Part shown: positions 45,948 to 55,326 of the stretch, piece by piece | Layout of the letters: every line of letters starts with the position of its first letter | Numbering within the stretch: position 1 is the stretch's first letter | DNA from: Actinomadura litoris | Lineage (GTDB): Bacteria; Actinomycetota; Actinomycetes; Streptosporangiales; Streptosporangiaceae | DNA: 64,000 bases | Direction of reading: 5' to 3' | NCBI RefSeq assembly: GCF_009733595.1 | Contig: NZ_WOFH01000001.1 | Span: forward strand, 372,001 to 436,000 | Notes under the pieces: generated by a model | The model's input: the letters and a program-made list of their open reading frames with translations, nothing else | What the model was told of the DNA's origin: nothing | Database searches by the model: none | Made by a program: the position numbers and the translations under genes

Positions 45948-47779
45948 TGGCCCAGCTCAGCGCCCTTCTTCGGACCCTCAGTGGCTCAAGGCAAGCCGGA
46001 AAGACTGATGATGATTTGTCGGGCATGTTCGGCCCGTCGGCGCTGCGGGTGAACCCGCGTTCGGTGGCGTTGCCAGGCGGGGTATGCGCCTCGTTCGCGG
46101 TCGCGGGCTATCCGCGTGACGTCGGCGCGGGCTGGCTGGAGCCGCTCCTCACTTATCCCGGACGCCTGGATGTGTCCTTGCACGTGGAGCCGGTGCCGCC
46201 GCTGGTGGCGGCACAACGGCTCCGGCGCCAACTCGCCCGGCTGGAATCGGCCTCCCGCACTGACGCCCAGCGGGGCCGACTGGCCGACTTCGCCGCCGAG
46301 GCCGCAGCCGACGATGCCGCCGACCTCGCGGCGTCGTTGGCGCGCGGGCATGGCCGGCTCTTTCGCGTCGGGCTGTATCTGAGCGTCCACGCCACCGATC
46401 CCGGCGAGTTGGAAGCACAGGTGCAGCGGGTGCGGGCCCTTGCGGCCTCGCTGCTGCTGGACGCTCAACCCACCACCTTCCGCGCCCTCCAGGGCTGGAC
46501 CACCACGCTTCCGCTCGGCCACGACAGCGTGAAGACACGGCGGGTGTTCGACACCGCCGCATTGGCGGCGGCGTTCCCCTTCACCTCACCCGACCTCCAC
46601 CCCAACCTCACCGATGCCCCGGTGCTGTACGGGTTGAACGCCTACTCCTCCGGAGTGGTGGTGTGGGACCGGTTCGCCCAGGACAACTACAACTCGGTCA
46701 CCATCGCCCGCTCGGGGGCCGGCAAGTCCTACTTCACCAAACTCGAAACCCTCCGCCTGCTCTACCAAGGCGTCCACATCGCCGTCATCGACCCCGAAGA
46801 CGAATACCAGCGCCTGTGCCATGCGGTCGGCGGCACCCACATCGCGCTCGGCGCCCCGGGCGTCTGTTTCAACCCCTTCGACCTCCCGGATGGGAAGGAG
46901 GACGACACCCTCATCCGACGGGCGCTGTTCGTGCAGACGCTCATCGCCGCGATGCTCGGCGAACCCCTCACCCCGGCAGCGCGGTCGGTGCTGGACCGGG
47001 CCGTGCTCGCCGCCTACCGGACGTGCGGTATCACCGCCGATCCGCGCACCTGGAACCGCCGCGCCCCGCTTCTGGCCGACCTGACCAGCCAACTCGACCT
47101 CTACGCGCAAACCGGCACCCCCAACGCCTGCGCGGCGGCCGACCTTGCGGCACGGCTGGCTCCGTTCGTGACCGGCTCCTATCGAGGCATGTTCGCCGGA
47201 CCGACCAGCACCCGCCCGCACGGACACCTGATCGTGTTCTCCCTGCGGGATCTGCCTGAGGAGACCCGCACCGTCGGGATGCTGCTCGCTTTGGACGCGA
47301 TCTGGCGGCAGGTCACTGACCCCGGCGACCGGCGCCGCCGCCTGGTCGTGGTGGACGAGGCGTGGATGCTCATGCGCGAGGACGAGGGCGCCCGGTTCCT
47401 GTACCGGCTGGCCAAGTCCGCCCGCAAGCACTGGGCCGGGTTGGCCGTGGTGACTCAGGACGCCGCCGATCTCCTCGGCTCTGATCTGGGGCAGGCCGTG
47501 ATCGCTAATTCCGCCACCCAGATCCTGCTCCGCCAGGCACCCCAGGCCATCGACAAGATCGGGGCCGCGTTCGACCTCACCGACGGCGAGAAGGGGTTCC
47601 TCCTGGCCGCCGACCGCGGCCAAGGGCTGCTGTGCGGAACCGCGACCGGGTCGGACCGGGCAGCGTTCACCGCCATCGCCAGCCAGCACGAGCACCGGCT
47701 GACCACCACCGACCCCGCCGAACTCGCCACCCTCGACCACCCAGACAACTCCCCGGGGAAGGAGCTCGATCCGCAATGA
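45947..47779 (+). CDS. VirB4-like T4SS ATPase
   Basis: The 610-residue protein has Walker A IARSGAGKSYFTKLETLRLL, Walker B RLVVVDEAWMLMREDEGARF and the C-terminal motifs ANSATQILLRQAPQAIDKIG, all characteristic of VirB4/TraC. The N-terminal part (ALPGGVCASFAVAGYPRDVG) is the usual beta-rich platform. ATG 45947 is chosen over GTG 45944 because AGGAG is then five bases upstream; it overlaps the previous stop as TGATG. VirB4 powers pilus assembly and substrate transfer. Confidence 0.9.
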   Translation: MAQLSALLRTLSGSRQAGKTDDDLSGMFGPSALRVNPRSVALPGGVCASFAVAGYPRDVGAGWLEPLLTYPGRLDVSLHVEPVPPLVAAQRLRRQLARLESASRTDAQRGRLADFAAEAAADDAADLAASLARGHGRLFRVGLYLSVHATDPGELEAQVQRVRALAASLLLDAQPTTFRALQGWTTTLPLGHDSVKTRRVFDTAALAAAFPFTSPDLHPNLTDAPVLYGLNAYSSGVVVWDRFAQDNYNSVTIARSGAGKSYFTKLETLRLLYQGVHIAVIDPEDEYQRLCHAVGGTHIALGAPGVCFNPFDLPDGKEDDTLIRRALFVQTLIAAMLGEPLTPAARSVLDRAVLAAYRTCGITADPRTWNRRAPLLADLTSQLDLYAQTGTPNACAAADLAARLAPFVTGSYRGMFAGPTSTRPHGHLIVFSLRDLPEETRTVGMLLALDAIWRQVTDPGDRRRRLVVVDEAWMLMREDEGARFLYRLAKSARKHWAGLAVVTQDAADLLGSDLGQAVIANSATQILLRQAPQAIDKIGAAFDLTDGEKGFLLAADRGQGLLCGTATGSDRAAFTAIASQHEHRLTTTDPAELATLDHPDNSPGKELDPQ

Positions 47780-50259
47780 GGCCGGGGCTGCGCGGTACCG
47801 GTGCCCTGGTCCCAGGACCCTGGCGGTACCCCGACCAACTCGCCGACACCCTCACCGACTACGGGCCTGGCGTCGCCGTCGGCGTTCTCGCTGCCGTATC
47901 GGCCGCAGCCGCGGCGCGGTGGGCGCTGTGGCGGTGGCGCAACGGGCGGCTGGTCCCAGGAGCGCGAGTGATCGAGGTCGCGGTTCCCCCCAACGTCGAG
48001 GACGGCAGTGCCGTCGCCTGGTGGACTCGTCTGGTCGGCCTGACCCTGCCCGCTTGGAAACGCGCCCTGTACGGGCAGCCGCACCTGGCGTTCGAGTACC
48101 TGGCCGACCATACCGGCGTCCGCTTCCAGGTCTGGGTGCCCGGGACGATCCCGCCGGGACTGGTGGAGAAGACGATCCGGTCGGCCTGGCCCGGCGCCAC
48201 GCTCACCACCGGCCCCGCCGCCCCGCCCCTCCCCCACGACGCCAAGGCGGCGGGAGGTCGGTTGGTCCTGGCGCGTCCCGACCATTTCCCGCTCGCCCAC
48301 TCCCATGATCAAGATCCGCTGCGAGGGTTGCTAGGGACGGCGTCCGGGCTGGCCGACGGCGAGTACCTGGCGGTACAAGTACTGGCCCGCCCGGCGACCG
48401 GACGTCGACTACGGCGCGCCCACCGAGCCGCGTCCACCCTCCGCGGAGCCCGATCCACCGCACCCCAAGGCTTGGTGTTCGACCTGCTCACCCCTGGTAT
48501 GTCCGGACACCGGGAACCGGGCGAGTTGGCGCGGCAGTTCCCCGAACGCGCCGAACAGGTCCGCGCCATCCTCGCCAAAGCCGCACAGCCCCGCTTCGAG
48601 GCCCAGATCCGCTACGGCGTGGCCACCCGCCACCCCGACCAGACCGCGGCGGGGTGGCTACGCACGCACGCGCACGAGACCGCCTCCACCTTCGCGCTGT
48701 TCACCTCCGGCCACCAATACCTGCGGCGACGGCGACTCAGACAGCCCGCCGCTCGGCTGGCCGGTCGCCACCTTGGCCGCGGCTCCCTGCTGTCGGTGCC
48801 GGAGCTGGCCGTGCTGGCACACTTGCCCTACGACCTCGCCGCGCCCGGCGTCACCCGCGCCGGCGCCCGCCCCATCGCGCCCGCCCCCACCGTCCCGGCC
48901 TTCGGCCCCGATATCCGCGTGCTCGGCGATTCCGAGTCCGGGGCGCCGCGACCGGTCGGGCTGACGGTCGCCGGCGCCCGCCAGCACCTGCACGTCCTCG
49001 GCCAGACAGGCGTCGGCAAGTCGACGTTCCTAGCCAACCTCATCTTGTCCGACGCCGCCGCCGGGCGCGGCGCGCTGGTCATCGACCCCAAAGGCGACCT
49101 GGTCACCGACGTCCTGAACCGCCTCCCCGACCGCGCCATCGGGCGGACGGCGCTGCTGGACCCGGCCGACCGCGGCCGCCCGCCCTGCCTCAACGTCCTG
49201 GCCGGAGGCGATCCCGCGTTCGCGGCCGAGTCGATCGTGACCACCTTCCGCCGCTGCTTCTCCTCCTCCTGGGGGCCTCGCCTGGACGACCTGCTGCGCT
49301 CAGCCTGCCTCACCCTCACCCGGGTCAACGGGTCCCGCGCGACCTTGGCCGACATCCCCCGCCTGCTGGTCGACACCCCCTACCGCGCCCGCGTCACCGC
49401 CCGCCTCACCGACGAGTTGCTGCGCGGCTTCTGGGCGTCCTACGACGAACTGACCCCGGCGGCACGCGCATCGGTGATCGGACCGGTCATGAACAAACTC
49501 CGCGCCGTGCTCCTGCGGCCGTTCGTCCGCGACACCCTGTCCGGTGGCACCTCCACCCTCGACATCGGCGCCATGCTCGACACCGGCGGCCTCATCCTGG
49601 CCCGGCTCCCCAAAGGCGTCCTCGGCGAGGACGCCGTCCGGCTGCTGGGATCGCTGCTGCTGGCCCACACCTGGCAGGCCATCACCCCACGCGCCACCCG
49701 GGCAGAATCCGACCGGCGCGACGCCGCCGCCTACATCGACGAGGCCCACAACTTCCTCAACCTGCCCGGCTCCATCTCCGACATCCTCGCCGAAGCCCGC
49801 GCCTACCGCCTCGCCCTCACCCTGGCCCACCAGCACCTGTCCCAACTCCCCAAAGACCTCCGCGACGCCGTCTCCGCCGACGCCCGCAACAAGATCTACT
49901 TCGCCGCCTCACCCGAAGACGCCACCGACCTCGCCCGCCACACCGCACCACTCCTGGCCGCCCACGACCTGTCCCACCTGGGCGCCTACCAGGCCGCCGC
50001 CCGCCTGATGGACGGCAACACCCCCACCCCGCCCTTCACCTTCCGCACCCGGCCACTCCCCGACCCGGTCCCCGGCCGCGGGACCGCGGTTCGCCGCGCC
50101 TCACGCGAACAGTTCGTCACCGGACGCACGAAACGCCGCATCCCCGCCGTAGGGCTCCGCCACCTGGACACCACCACCGCCGCCACTACGCCGACGCCCC
50201 TCCGCGACGCCCACCCCAGCGACACCGACTCAACGCCGCACACGGAGGAGGACCTGTGA
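47776..50259 (+). CDS. VirD4/TraG-type coupling protein
   Basis: The 827-residue protein has one or two N-terminal TM segments (GVAVGVLAAVSAAAAARWAL), then a motor domain with Walker A GQTGVGKSTFLANLILSDAA, GALVIDPKGDLVTDVLNRLP and Walker B AAAYIDEAHNFLNLPGSISD. ALTLAHQHLSQLPKDLRDAV is the TraM-recognition region. It would bring the relaxase-DNA complex to the T4SS channel. The C-terminal tail is Thr/Pro-rich. Its ATG overlaps VirB4 (ATGA). Confidence 0.9.
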   Translation: MRPGLRGTGALVPGPWRYPDQLADTLTDYGPGVAVGVLAAVSAAAAARWALWRWRNGRLVPGARVIEVAVPPNVEDGSAVAWWTRLVGLTLPAWKRALYGQPHLAFEYLADHTGVRFQVWVPGTIPPGLVEKTIRSAWPGATLTTGPAAPPLPHDAKAAGGRLVLARPDHFPLAHSHDQDPLRGLLGTASGLADGEYLAVQVLARPATGRRLRRAHRAASTLRGARSTAPQGLVFDLLTPGMSGHREPGELARQFPERAEQVRAILAKAAQPRFEAQIRYGVATRHPDQTAAGWLRTHAHETASTFALFTSGHQYLRRRRLRQPAARLAGRHLGRGSLLSVPELAVLAHLPYDLAAPGVTRAGARPIAPAPTVPAFGPDIRVLGDSESGAPRPVGLTVAGARQHLHVLGQTGVGKSTFLANLILSDAAAGRGALVIDPKGDLVTDVLNRLPDRAIGRTALLDPADRGRPPCLNVLAGGDPAFAAESIVTTFRRCFSSSWGPRLDDLLRSACLTLTRVNGSRATLADIPRLLVDTPYRARVTARLTDELLRGFWASYDELTPAARASVIGPVMNKLRAVLLRPFVRDTLSGGTSTLDIGAMLDTGGLILARLPKGVLGEDAVRLLGSLLLAHTWQAITPRATRAESDRRDAAAYIDEAHNFLNLPGSISDILAEARAYRLALTLAHQHLSQLPKDLRDAVSADARNKIYFAASPEDATDLARHTAPLLAAHDLSHLGAYQAAARLMDGNTPTPPFTFRTRPLPDPVPGRGTAVRRASREQFVTGRTKRRIPAVGLRHLDTTTAATTPTPLRDAHPSDTDSTPHTEEDL

Positions 50260-51170
50260 CGCCCCACAACAAAACGGCGAACCGGCTGCGCGGAACCTAC
50301 ATCCGCCCACCACGAATGACCCCAGCACTGATCGCTGAAGTGGCCTACCGCCTCACCGCCCGCGATCGCGACCTGCTCGCCCTGGTCTGGGAACACCGCG
50401 TCCTGACCACCGGGCAGCTCACCACGCTGTTGTTCCCCAGCCCCGAACGCGCCCGGCAACGCCTCAACCGACTCCACCGCCTCCACGCGCTGCTGCGCTT
50501 CCGGCCCTGGACGCCCGTAGGCTCCCGGCCCTGGCACTGGGTCCTCGGCCCCGCCGGCGCTCACGTCCTGGCCATCGCCCACGGCCAGAGCATCAGCGAG
50601 TTCGGGTACCGGCAGGACACCGCCACCGGCATCGCCGTCTCACCCCGCCTCGGCCACCAGGTCGGCGTCAACGACTTCTTCGTCGCCCTGCACGCCCACG
50701 CCCACCAGCACGCCGACGGAACCGCCCTGACCCAGTGGTGGTCCGAGCAGCGCTGCGCCGCCCACTGGGGCGACCTGGCCCGCCCGGACGGCTTCGGCCG
50801 CTGGACCCGGCACCGCCCCCAGGACACACCCCAGACGCTGGACTTCTTTCTCGAACACGACACCGGCACCGAAACCCTCGCCCGCGTCGCGGGCAAACTC
50901 GGCGGCTACGCCGACCTCGCCGAAGCCACCGGCACCACCACACCCGTCCTCATCTGGCTGCCCAGCCCCAAACGCGAATCTAATCTCCGCGCCCTGCTCA
51001 GCGCGCCCGAAGTGCCGGTCGCCACGGCCGTCCAAACGCCCACCGCTGCACCGGACGGCCCCGCCGATCCCGTGTGGCAACCCGCCGGAACCACCGGCCA
51101 CCGGTACCGACTCTCCGACCTCGCCACCTTCTGGGACACCACCCCACGCCACGAGTCGGAGACCCGTTGA
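50256..51170 (+). CDS. Replication-relaxation family protein
   Basis: The 304-residue protein (GTG 50256, GTGA overlap) begins with a basic leader and a winged-helix (ALIAEVAYRLTARDRDLLAL, TTGQLTTLLFPSPERARQRL), followed by DFFVALHAHAHQHADGTALT. This is the replication-relaxation family of Gram-positive conjugative elements, thought to act with mobilisation or plasmid-like replication. No Tyr relaxase motif is visible, so it is not itself a standard relaxase. Its place between VirD4 and VirB1 suggests a role in DNA processing. Confidence 0.75.
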   Translation: MTPHNKTANRLRGTYIRPPRMTPALIAEVAYRLTARDRDLLALVWEHRVLTTGQLTTLLFPSPERARQRLNRLHRLHALLRFRPWTPVGSRPWHWVLGPAGAHVLAIAHGQSISEFGYRQDTATGIAVSPRLGHQVGVNDFFVALHAHAHQHADGTALTQWWSEQRCAAHWGDLARPDGFGRWTRHRPQDTPQTLDFFLEHDTGTETLARVAGKLGGYADLAEATGTTTPVLIWLPSPKRESNLRALLSAPEVPVATAVQTPTAAPDGPADPVWQPAGTTGHRYRLSDLATFWDTTPRHESETR

Positions 51171-52117
51171 TGCCGGTAGTGATCGGGCTAGCGGCTGCAG
51201 CGTTCGGCCTCATCGCCGTACTCGTAGCCGTCCTCGGCGCGATCATCCCCGGATCCTTGCCCAGCGCCAGCGCATGCCAGCCCACCCCCGGCCGAGCCGC
51301 CGCCGACATCCCGCCCACCTATCTGGAGCTCTACCGCAAGGCCGGAAAGGCGTACGGGATCGGCTGGAACCTCCTCGCAGCCGTCGGGAAGATCGAATCT
51401 GACCACGGACGCGGCCCCGGCCCCGGCATCACCTCAGGACGCAACCACGCCGGAGCCGCCGGACCCATGCAATTCATGCCCGCGACCTGGGCCGCGTTCG
51501 GCATCGACGGCAACCACGACGGCCACATGACCCCCTACGATCCGGCCGACGCCATCCCCGCCGCCGCCCGCTACCTCAAGCACGGCGGCGCACCCCGACG
51601 AGTCCGCGCCGCGCTGATGCGGTACAACCACTCCCGTGCCTATGCGGACGCGGTCCTGGCGCAGTCCCGCATCTACGGGACGCGACCCGCGCCAGCTAGA
51701 GGCGCTGCAAAGTGCGCCGATGCCGTACTGGCTCCCAGTGCGGCCGCTGCGAAAGCGATCGCGTTCGCCCGCACCCAACTCGGCAAACCGTACGCCTGGG
51801 GCGCCGCGGGCCCGAACTTCTTCGACTGCTCGGGACTCACCCGCGCCGCTTACCACGCCGCCGGGATCAACATCCCGCGCGTCTCCGGCGCCCAATGGCG
51901 ACACGGCGCCCGCATCCCCCAGGGGCAGGAACAGCCGGGCGACCTGGTGTTCTTCAACACCGGGCCCGGCACCTCCGCCACCCACCCCGGACATGTCGGC
52001 CTGGTCATCGGCGACGGAAAGATGATCGCCGCACCGCACACCGGCACCGTCGTCCAAGTCCAGCCCTACAACCGCCCCACTCTGCTGGGCTTCACCCGCC
52101 CCACCACGCAACGATGA
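51170..52117 (+). CDS. VirB1-like lytic transglycosylase-NlpC/P60 endopeptidase
   Basis: The 315-residue protein has an N-terminal TM anchor (GLIAVLVAVLGAIIPGSLPS), an SLT-type transglycosylase domain with catalytic Glu in VGKIESDHGR and the GPMQFMPATW motif, then an NlpC/P60 domain with Cys in FFDCSGLTRAAY and His in HPGHVGLVIG. It should cut both glycan strands and peptide stems to open peptidoglycan for the T4SS channel. The ATG overlaps the preceding stop (TGATG). Confidence 0.9.
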   Translation: MPVVIGLAAAAFGLIAVLVAVLGAIIPGSLPSASACQPTPGRAAADIPPTYLELYRKAGKAYGIGWNLLAAVGKIESDHGRGPGPGITSGRNHAGAAGPMQFMPATWAAFGIDGNHDGHMTPYDPADAIPAAARYLKHGGAPRRVRAALMRYNHSRAYADAVLAQSRIYGTRPAPARGAAKCADAVLAPSAAAAKAIAFARTQLGKPYAWGAAGPNFFDCSGLTRAAYHAAGINIPRVSGAQWRHGARIPQGQEQPGDLVFFNTGPGTSATHPGHVGLVIGDGKMIAAPHTGTVVQVQPYNRPTLLGFTRPTTQR

Positions 52118-52764
52118 GCACAGCCAAGGACCTCAGAACAGGGCCGATAGCCGACCACCTCATCAAAGTGACCACCGCGCTCGCAGTGATCGCGGTCGCC
52201 GCCGTAGCCGCGATCATCTCCTACGCGCACGCCCTCAACCTCGTCCGCACCCACGGCGAGTCCAACACCACGGCATGGCTGGTCCCCTTCACCGTCGACG
52301 GACTCATCCTGGCGGCGTCCATGGTCAGCCTGGACGCCAACCGCCGCAACCGCCCCACCCCCGCGCTGGCCACGTGGAGCATGACCGCAGGCATCACCGC
52401 CACCGTGGGCGCCAACATGGCACACGGCGCCCCACACGGCCCCATCGGCGCCCTCGTCAGCGCCTGGCCCGCCCTGGCCCTCGTCGGCTCATTCGAGCTG
52501 CTCATGACGCTCACCCGCAACGCCAGCGGCCGTCCAGACTTCACGGACGACGGGCGCGCCGAAGTGGAGCACTACGCGCCCGGGTGCACCACAGTGGAGC
52601 AGACTCCAGAGCAAGCGGTCCTGCACGAGTACCGCGCGAGCCTCAATGGACCGGGCCGACCGCTTTCTCAGCGCTATCTCGCCGACAAACACGGGATGGA
52701 CCGGCGCAAGATCAAGCGGATCCTCACCAACGCTGACCGCACCACTCCCACAAATCCCGATTAA
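52114..52764 (+). CDS. DUF2637 membrane protein
   Basis: The 216-residue protein has four TM helices (ALAVIAVAAVAAIISYAHAL, TAWLVPFTVDGLILAASMVS, TWSMTAGITATVGANMAHGA, ALVSAWPALALVGSFELLMT) and a cytoplasmic C-terminus ending in a helix-turn-helix-like LSQRYLADKHGMDRRKIKRI. That is the DUF2637 family (Spd-like) found on actinomycete plasmids and integrative elements, where it is linked to intramycelial spread. It is the last gene of the T4SS operon (ATGA overlap). Confidence 0.85.
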   Translation: MSTAKDLRTGPIADHLIKVTTALAVIAVAAVAAIISYAHALNLVRTHGESNTTAWLVPFTVDGLILAASMVSLDANRRNRPTPALATWSMTAGITATVGANMAHGAPHGPIGALVSAWPALALVGSFELLMTLTRNASGRPDFTDDGRAEVEHYAPGCTTVEQTPEQAVLHEYRASLNGPGRPLSQRYLADKHGMDRRKIKRILTNADRTTPTNPD

Positions 52765-52811
52765 CCTAACGCCGCTGCGTAAAACGCCTGCCCCCGACCG
52801 GGGCCTCCGTT

Positions 52812-53186
52812 TCAGGACGCGGCGTACCCCGAACCACCGAGGGCATACCCGAGATCGTTGAAGGTCCCGGCGACAGCCGCGCTACCGGCGTGCTGGCCGC
52901 AGAGCCCCCCGTCGATCTTCTGGCAGTTGGAGCAAGACTCCGGGGCGACCGGTCGACTGGCGGCGGCGTCGCGAAGGGCAATGAGGAGCGCGTTCTCGCT
53001 GGCCAAGACGGGCCCGGCTGCGGCGGCGACCCGGTAGGCGGCCGTGATCAGATCCTGCTCGGCCTGATAACGGTTGCTGGGCTTGGCGTCCAGTGCGGAA
53101 GTGGCGTCGATGAGATCGCACAGCGCAAAGATCAGACAGGTTTCGGTCGGCCCGGGCTGCTCGAGGGCTTCTGAAAGGTAACTCAT
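52812..53186 (-). CDS. Hypothetical protein
   Basis: A 124-residue protein: MSYLSEALEQPGPTETCLIF at the start, a helical middle (AAYRVAAAAGPVLASENALL), and a Cys-rich SCSNCQKIDGGLCGQHAGSA. The three close cysteines and His could bind zinc. GGGAGAA before ATG 53186 supports the start. No known family. It is transcribed toward the T4SS operon end, alone. Confidence 0.55.
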   Translation of the reverse strand: MSYLSEALEQPGPTETCLIFALCDLIDATSALDAKPSNRYQAEQDLITAAYRVAAAAGPVLASENALLIALRDAAASRPVAPESCSNCQKIDGGLCGQHAGSAAVAGTFNDLGYALGGSGYAAS

Positions 53187-53394
53187 GAAATTCTCCCTGT
53201 TCGGTGCGTCAGTGAACGCCGGGCGGACGGGTGTCGCGCTAGCGGGTCAGGAATGTAGGGCTTCTGCGGTCCACGTTCTTTCTCTCCTCCCGGTGTTGGA
53301 GATTTTTTGTGAGAATGGCGGCGCTCATAGTCCTGCGCTGGCGTGCACCGTGATCCGCGCTGGTGTGCCGTGGGTCGTGCGGGGCCGGTCCCGG

Positions 53395-55236
53395 TTAGGC
53401 GTTGCGGAGTGCGCGGGTGGCGGCGGCGCCGATGACGTCGGCGGCGCGGGTGGGGTGGGCCAGGGTGACCAGGTGTGCACCGTTCATGACCTTGACGTTG
53501 TCCGACAGGGCCAGCCACACCACGGCGCATCCGGCGGCGTTGAGCCGGTCAAGGCGCTTCTGCCCTTCTTTGGGTTGGTCGTCTTTGAAGATCCCGTCGG
53601 AGACGATGACCAGAAGGCGGGCGGCTCCGGCGCGTGTCAGTTCGAGGGCGGAGTCGAGGGCGTCGACGGCCTGGACGAAGTCTTCACGGGAGTCTCTGGC
53701 GGCGAACTCGGTCACGACGGACGGGATCCGTCCGGGGTGGACGATAGGCCGGACGTGGGTCCCGAAGATGACAGTGGCCCAGCGGGCGTCGGGGATGTAT
53801 CCGGCGGCGCGGGCCACGATCCACGCGGCGGACGCCACCGGTGCGGCTAGGGCCCTCATGGAGCCGGACACGTCGCATGCGATGCCGATACGTAGCGGCG
53901 GCGTGGGGACGCGGCGGCGGATGGTTTGGGTGAACGGCTCGGCGGTGGGAGTGATTCCTGCGGCGCGTTGAGCGTCGGCCGACAGTGCGCCCCTCATGCT
54001 GAGCCGTCCGGGCGGTGTGGGTGAGGTGTGGACGGCGGTGACGCGGTCACGGTGCGCGGCCGCGCGTAGTTGGCGGGCCAGACGGCGCGCGGCGGTCTGT
54101 TCGTAGGGGTGAGGCTTGCGGGTTCCGGTAATCCGGGTCTGCCCACGCGGAGCGGCCGTCCGGGTGCTTGGGGCGAACACCCGACGTGCGGCACGGTCGG
54201 CCTCTTCCCGGGCGTCCCGCTCCTGTTGCCGTCGTCCTTCCGGGTCCGGGCGGCCCGAAGCGGTGGCGGTTGGAGTAGTGCTGGCGTGCACGGCGCGGAG
54301 TGTCGCGCGGATGGCGTTGCCCAGGGGCGACGGGTCGCCCGACGCACCCGGGGTACCGGGCGGCGGGGGCGGGGTGGGGCGTTCGGGATGGACGTCCAAG
54401 ATGCGGCACCAGCGGCGCCCCAGGTCCATCATGGATTCGCTGTCATGGTCTTGGGTTGCGTGCGCGAGGTGCCACAACGCGGCCAGAGCACTCAATCGCG
54501 TCGGGCCAAGGACATCGAGGACGGTCTCGGCGACTGGCCGGGTTTCCTTGGGGGTGAGGATTCCGGCGTCGGCGCGGGCCAGCAGGAGCGCTGCGGCGCG
54601 TCCGGCGTTCCACGGTGTCATCGCTGCGTTCGGTGTTGCTATCGACGTGCTCGTCGGTCCATTTCCCGCCGGAGTAGCCGGTGAGGTGGAGGGCGGTGTG
54701 GAGGGGTTGTAGTCGGCGAGCACGAGGTGGCGCGCGGCCACCCGCAGCCAACGGCGGTCGATGGGACGGCGGCGGATCTGCGCGGCTTCGATCCGTGACT
54801 CCTCCAAGGCGAGGGCGGCTTCCGCTGCGGCGTTGGGTGCGCCGTCGGGAACGCTCCACCGGGTGTGGGTGGCGTGTGCGGCCTCGTGCGTCAGCACGCC
54901 CCACAGTGACGGGTAGCGTTCCCGGTCGGCGGGCCGGGTCGGGTCGCACGTGCCCGGGTCCTGCCCCAGGTGCGCGGCGTCGAGTTCGATCGTGGCCAAT
55001 GACGGAACGAAACACCCGGGAGCGCCTCGACCGAAGCCGGGCGCGCACCGTACCGTCAGGTCTTCGCGGTCGGTGAGGTCGGTGACGGCATCGGTGAACG
55101 CGGCTGACAACCGCAGCCAGACCTGGTCGAGCCCCATCCACGGCGCGGATGCCGGAGGGGCAGCGGCGGGTGGGGTGCCCGGTCCGGTCCCGGGCGAGGT
55201 GGTGGGAGTCGGTGTGGTGATGACGTGCGTAGGCAT
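53395..55236 (-). CDS. VWA domain protein with N-terminal HExxH
   Basis: The 613-residue protein has an N-terminal metallopeptidase-like HEAAH (residues 117-121) after YPSLWGVLT, a linker, and a C-terminal vWA domain: IGIACDVSGSMRALAAPVAS (MIDAS DxSxS), then VIFGTHVRP and LLVIVSDGIFKDDQPKEGQK. Pairing with a MoxR-type ATPase immediately upstream is the classical CobT/CobS or vWA-MoxR arrangement, where the ATPase loads metal or remodels a substrate. It starts at ATG 55236 with GGAGGA four bases upstream. Confidence 0.85.
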   Translation of the reverse strand: MPTHVITTPTPTTSPGTGPGTPPAAAPPASAPWMGLDQVWLRLSAAFTDAVTDLTDREDLTVRCAPGFGRGAPGCFVPSLATIELDAAHLGQDPGTCDPTRPADRERYPSLWGVLTHEAAHATHTRWSVPDGAPNAAAEAALALEESRIEAAQIRRRPIDRRWLRVAARHLVLADYNPSTPPSTSPATPAGNGPTSTSIATPNAAMTPWNAGRAAALLLARADAGILTPKETRPVAETVLDVLGPTRLSALAALWHLAHATQDHDSESMMDLGRRWCRILDVHPERPTPPPPPGTPGASGDPSPLGNAIRATLRAVHASTTPTATASGRPDPEGRRQQERDAREEADRAARRVFAPSTRTAAPRGQTRITGTRKPHPYEQTAARRLARQLRAAAHRDRVTAVHTSPTPPGRLSMRGALSADAQRAAGITPTAEPFTQTIRRRVPTPPLRIGIACDVSGSMRALAAPVASAAWIVARAAGYIPDARWATVIFGTHVRPIVHPGRIPSVVTEFAARDSREDFVQAVDALDSALELTRAGAARLLVIVSDGIFKDDQPKEGQKRLDRLNAAGCAVVWLALSDNVKVMNGAHLVTLAHPTRAADVIGAAATRALRNA

Positions 55237-55250
55237 GGCTTCCTCCGTGC

Positions 55251-55322
55251 GTGTGGGTGTGCGCGTTCCGGCCCGGTGGCGTGTGGGTGTGCGCGTTCCG
55301 GCCCGGTGGCGTGCGGGTGCGC
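55251..55322. repeat. 30-bp tandem repeat in the MoxR-vWA intergenic gap
   Basis: The unit starting GTGTGGGTGTGCGCGTTCCG occurs at 55251-55280 and 55281-55310 identically, and a third truncated copy reaches about 55322. It lies between the MoxR stop (55327) and the vWA start (55236), upstream of the latter's ribosome site. Confidence 0.75.
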
Positions 55323-55326
55323 GGGG

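Noticed and set aside
53283..53308. TCTCC/GGAGA stem followed by six T
   Set aside because: Looks like a classic terminator, but no plus-strand gene ends nearby and the stem is only five pairs with a ten-base loop.
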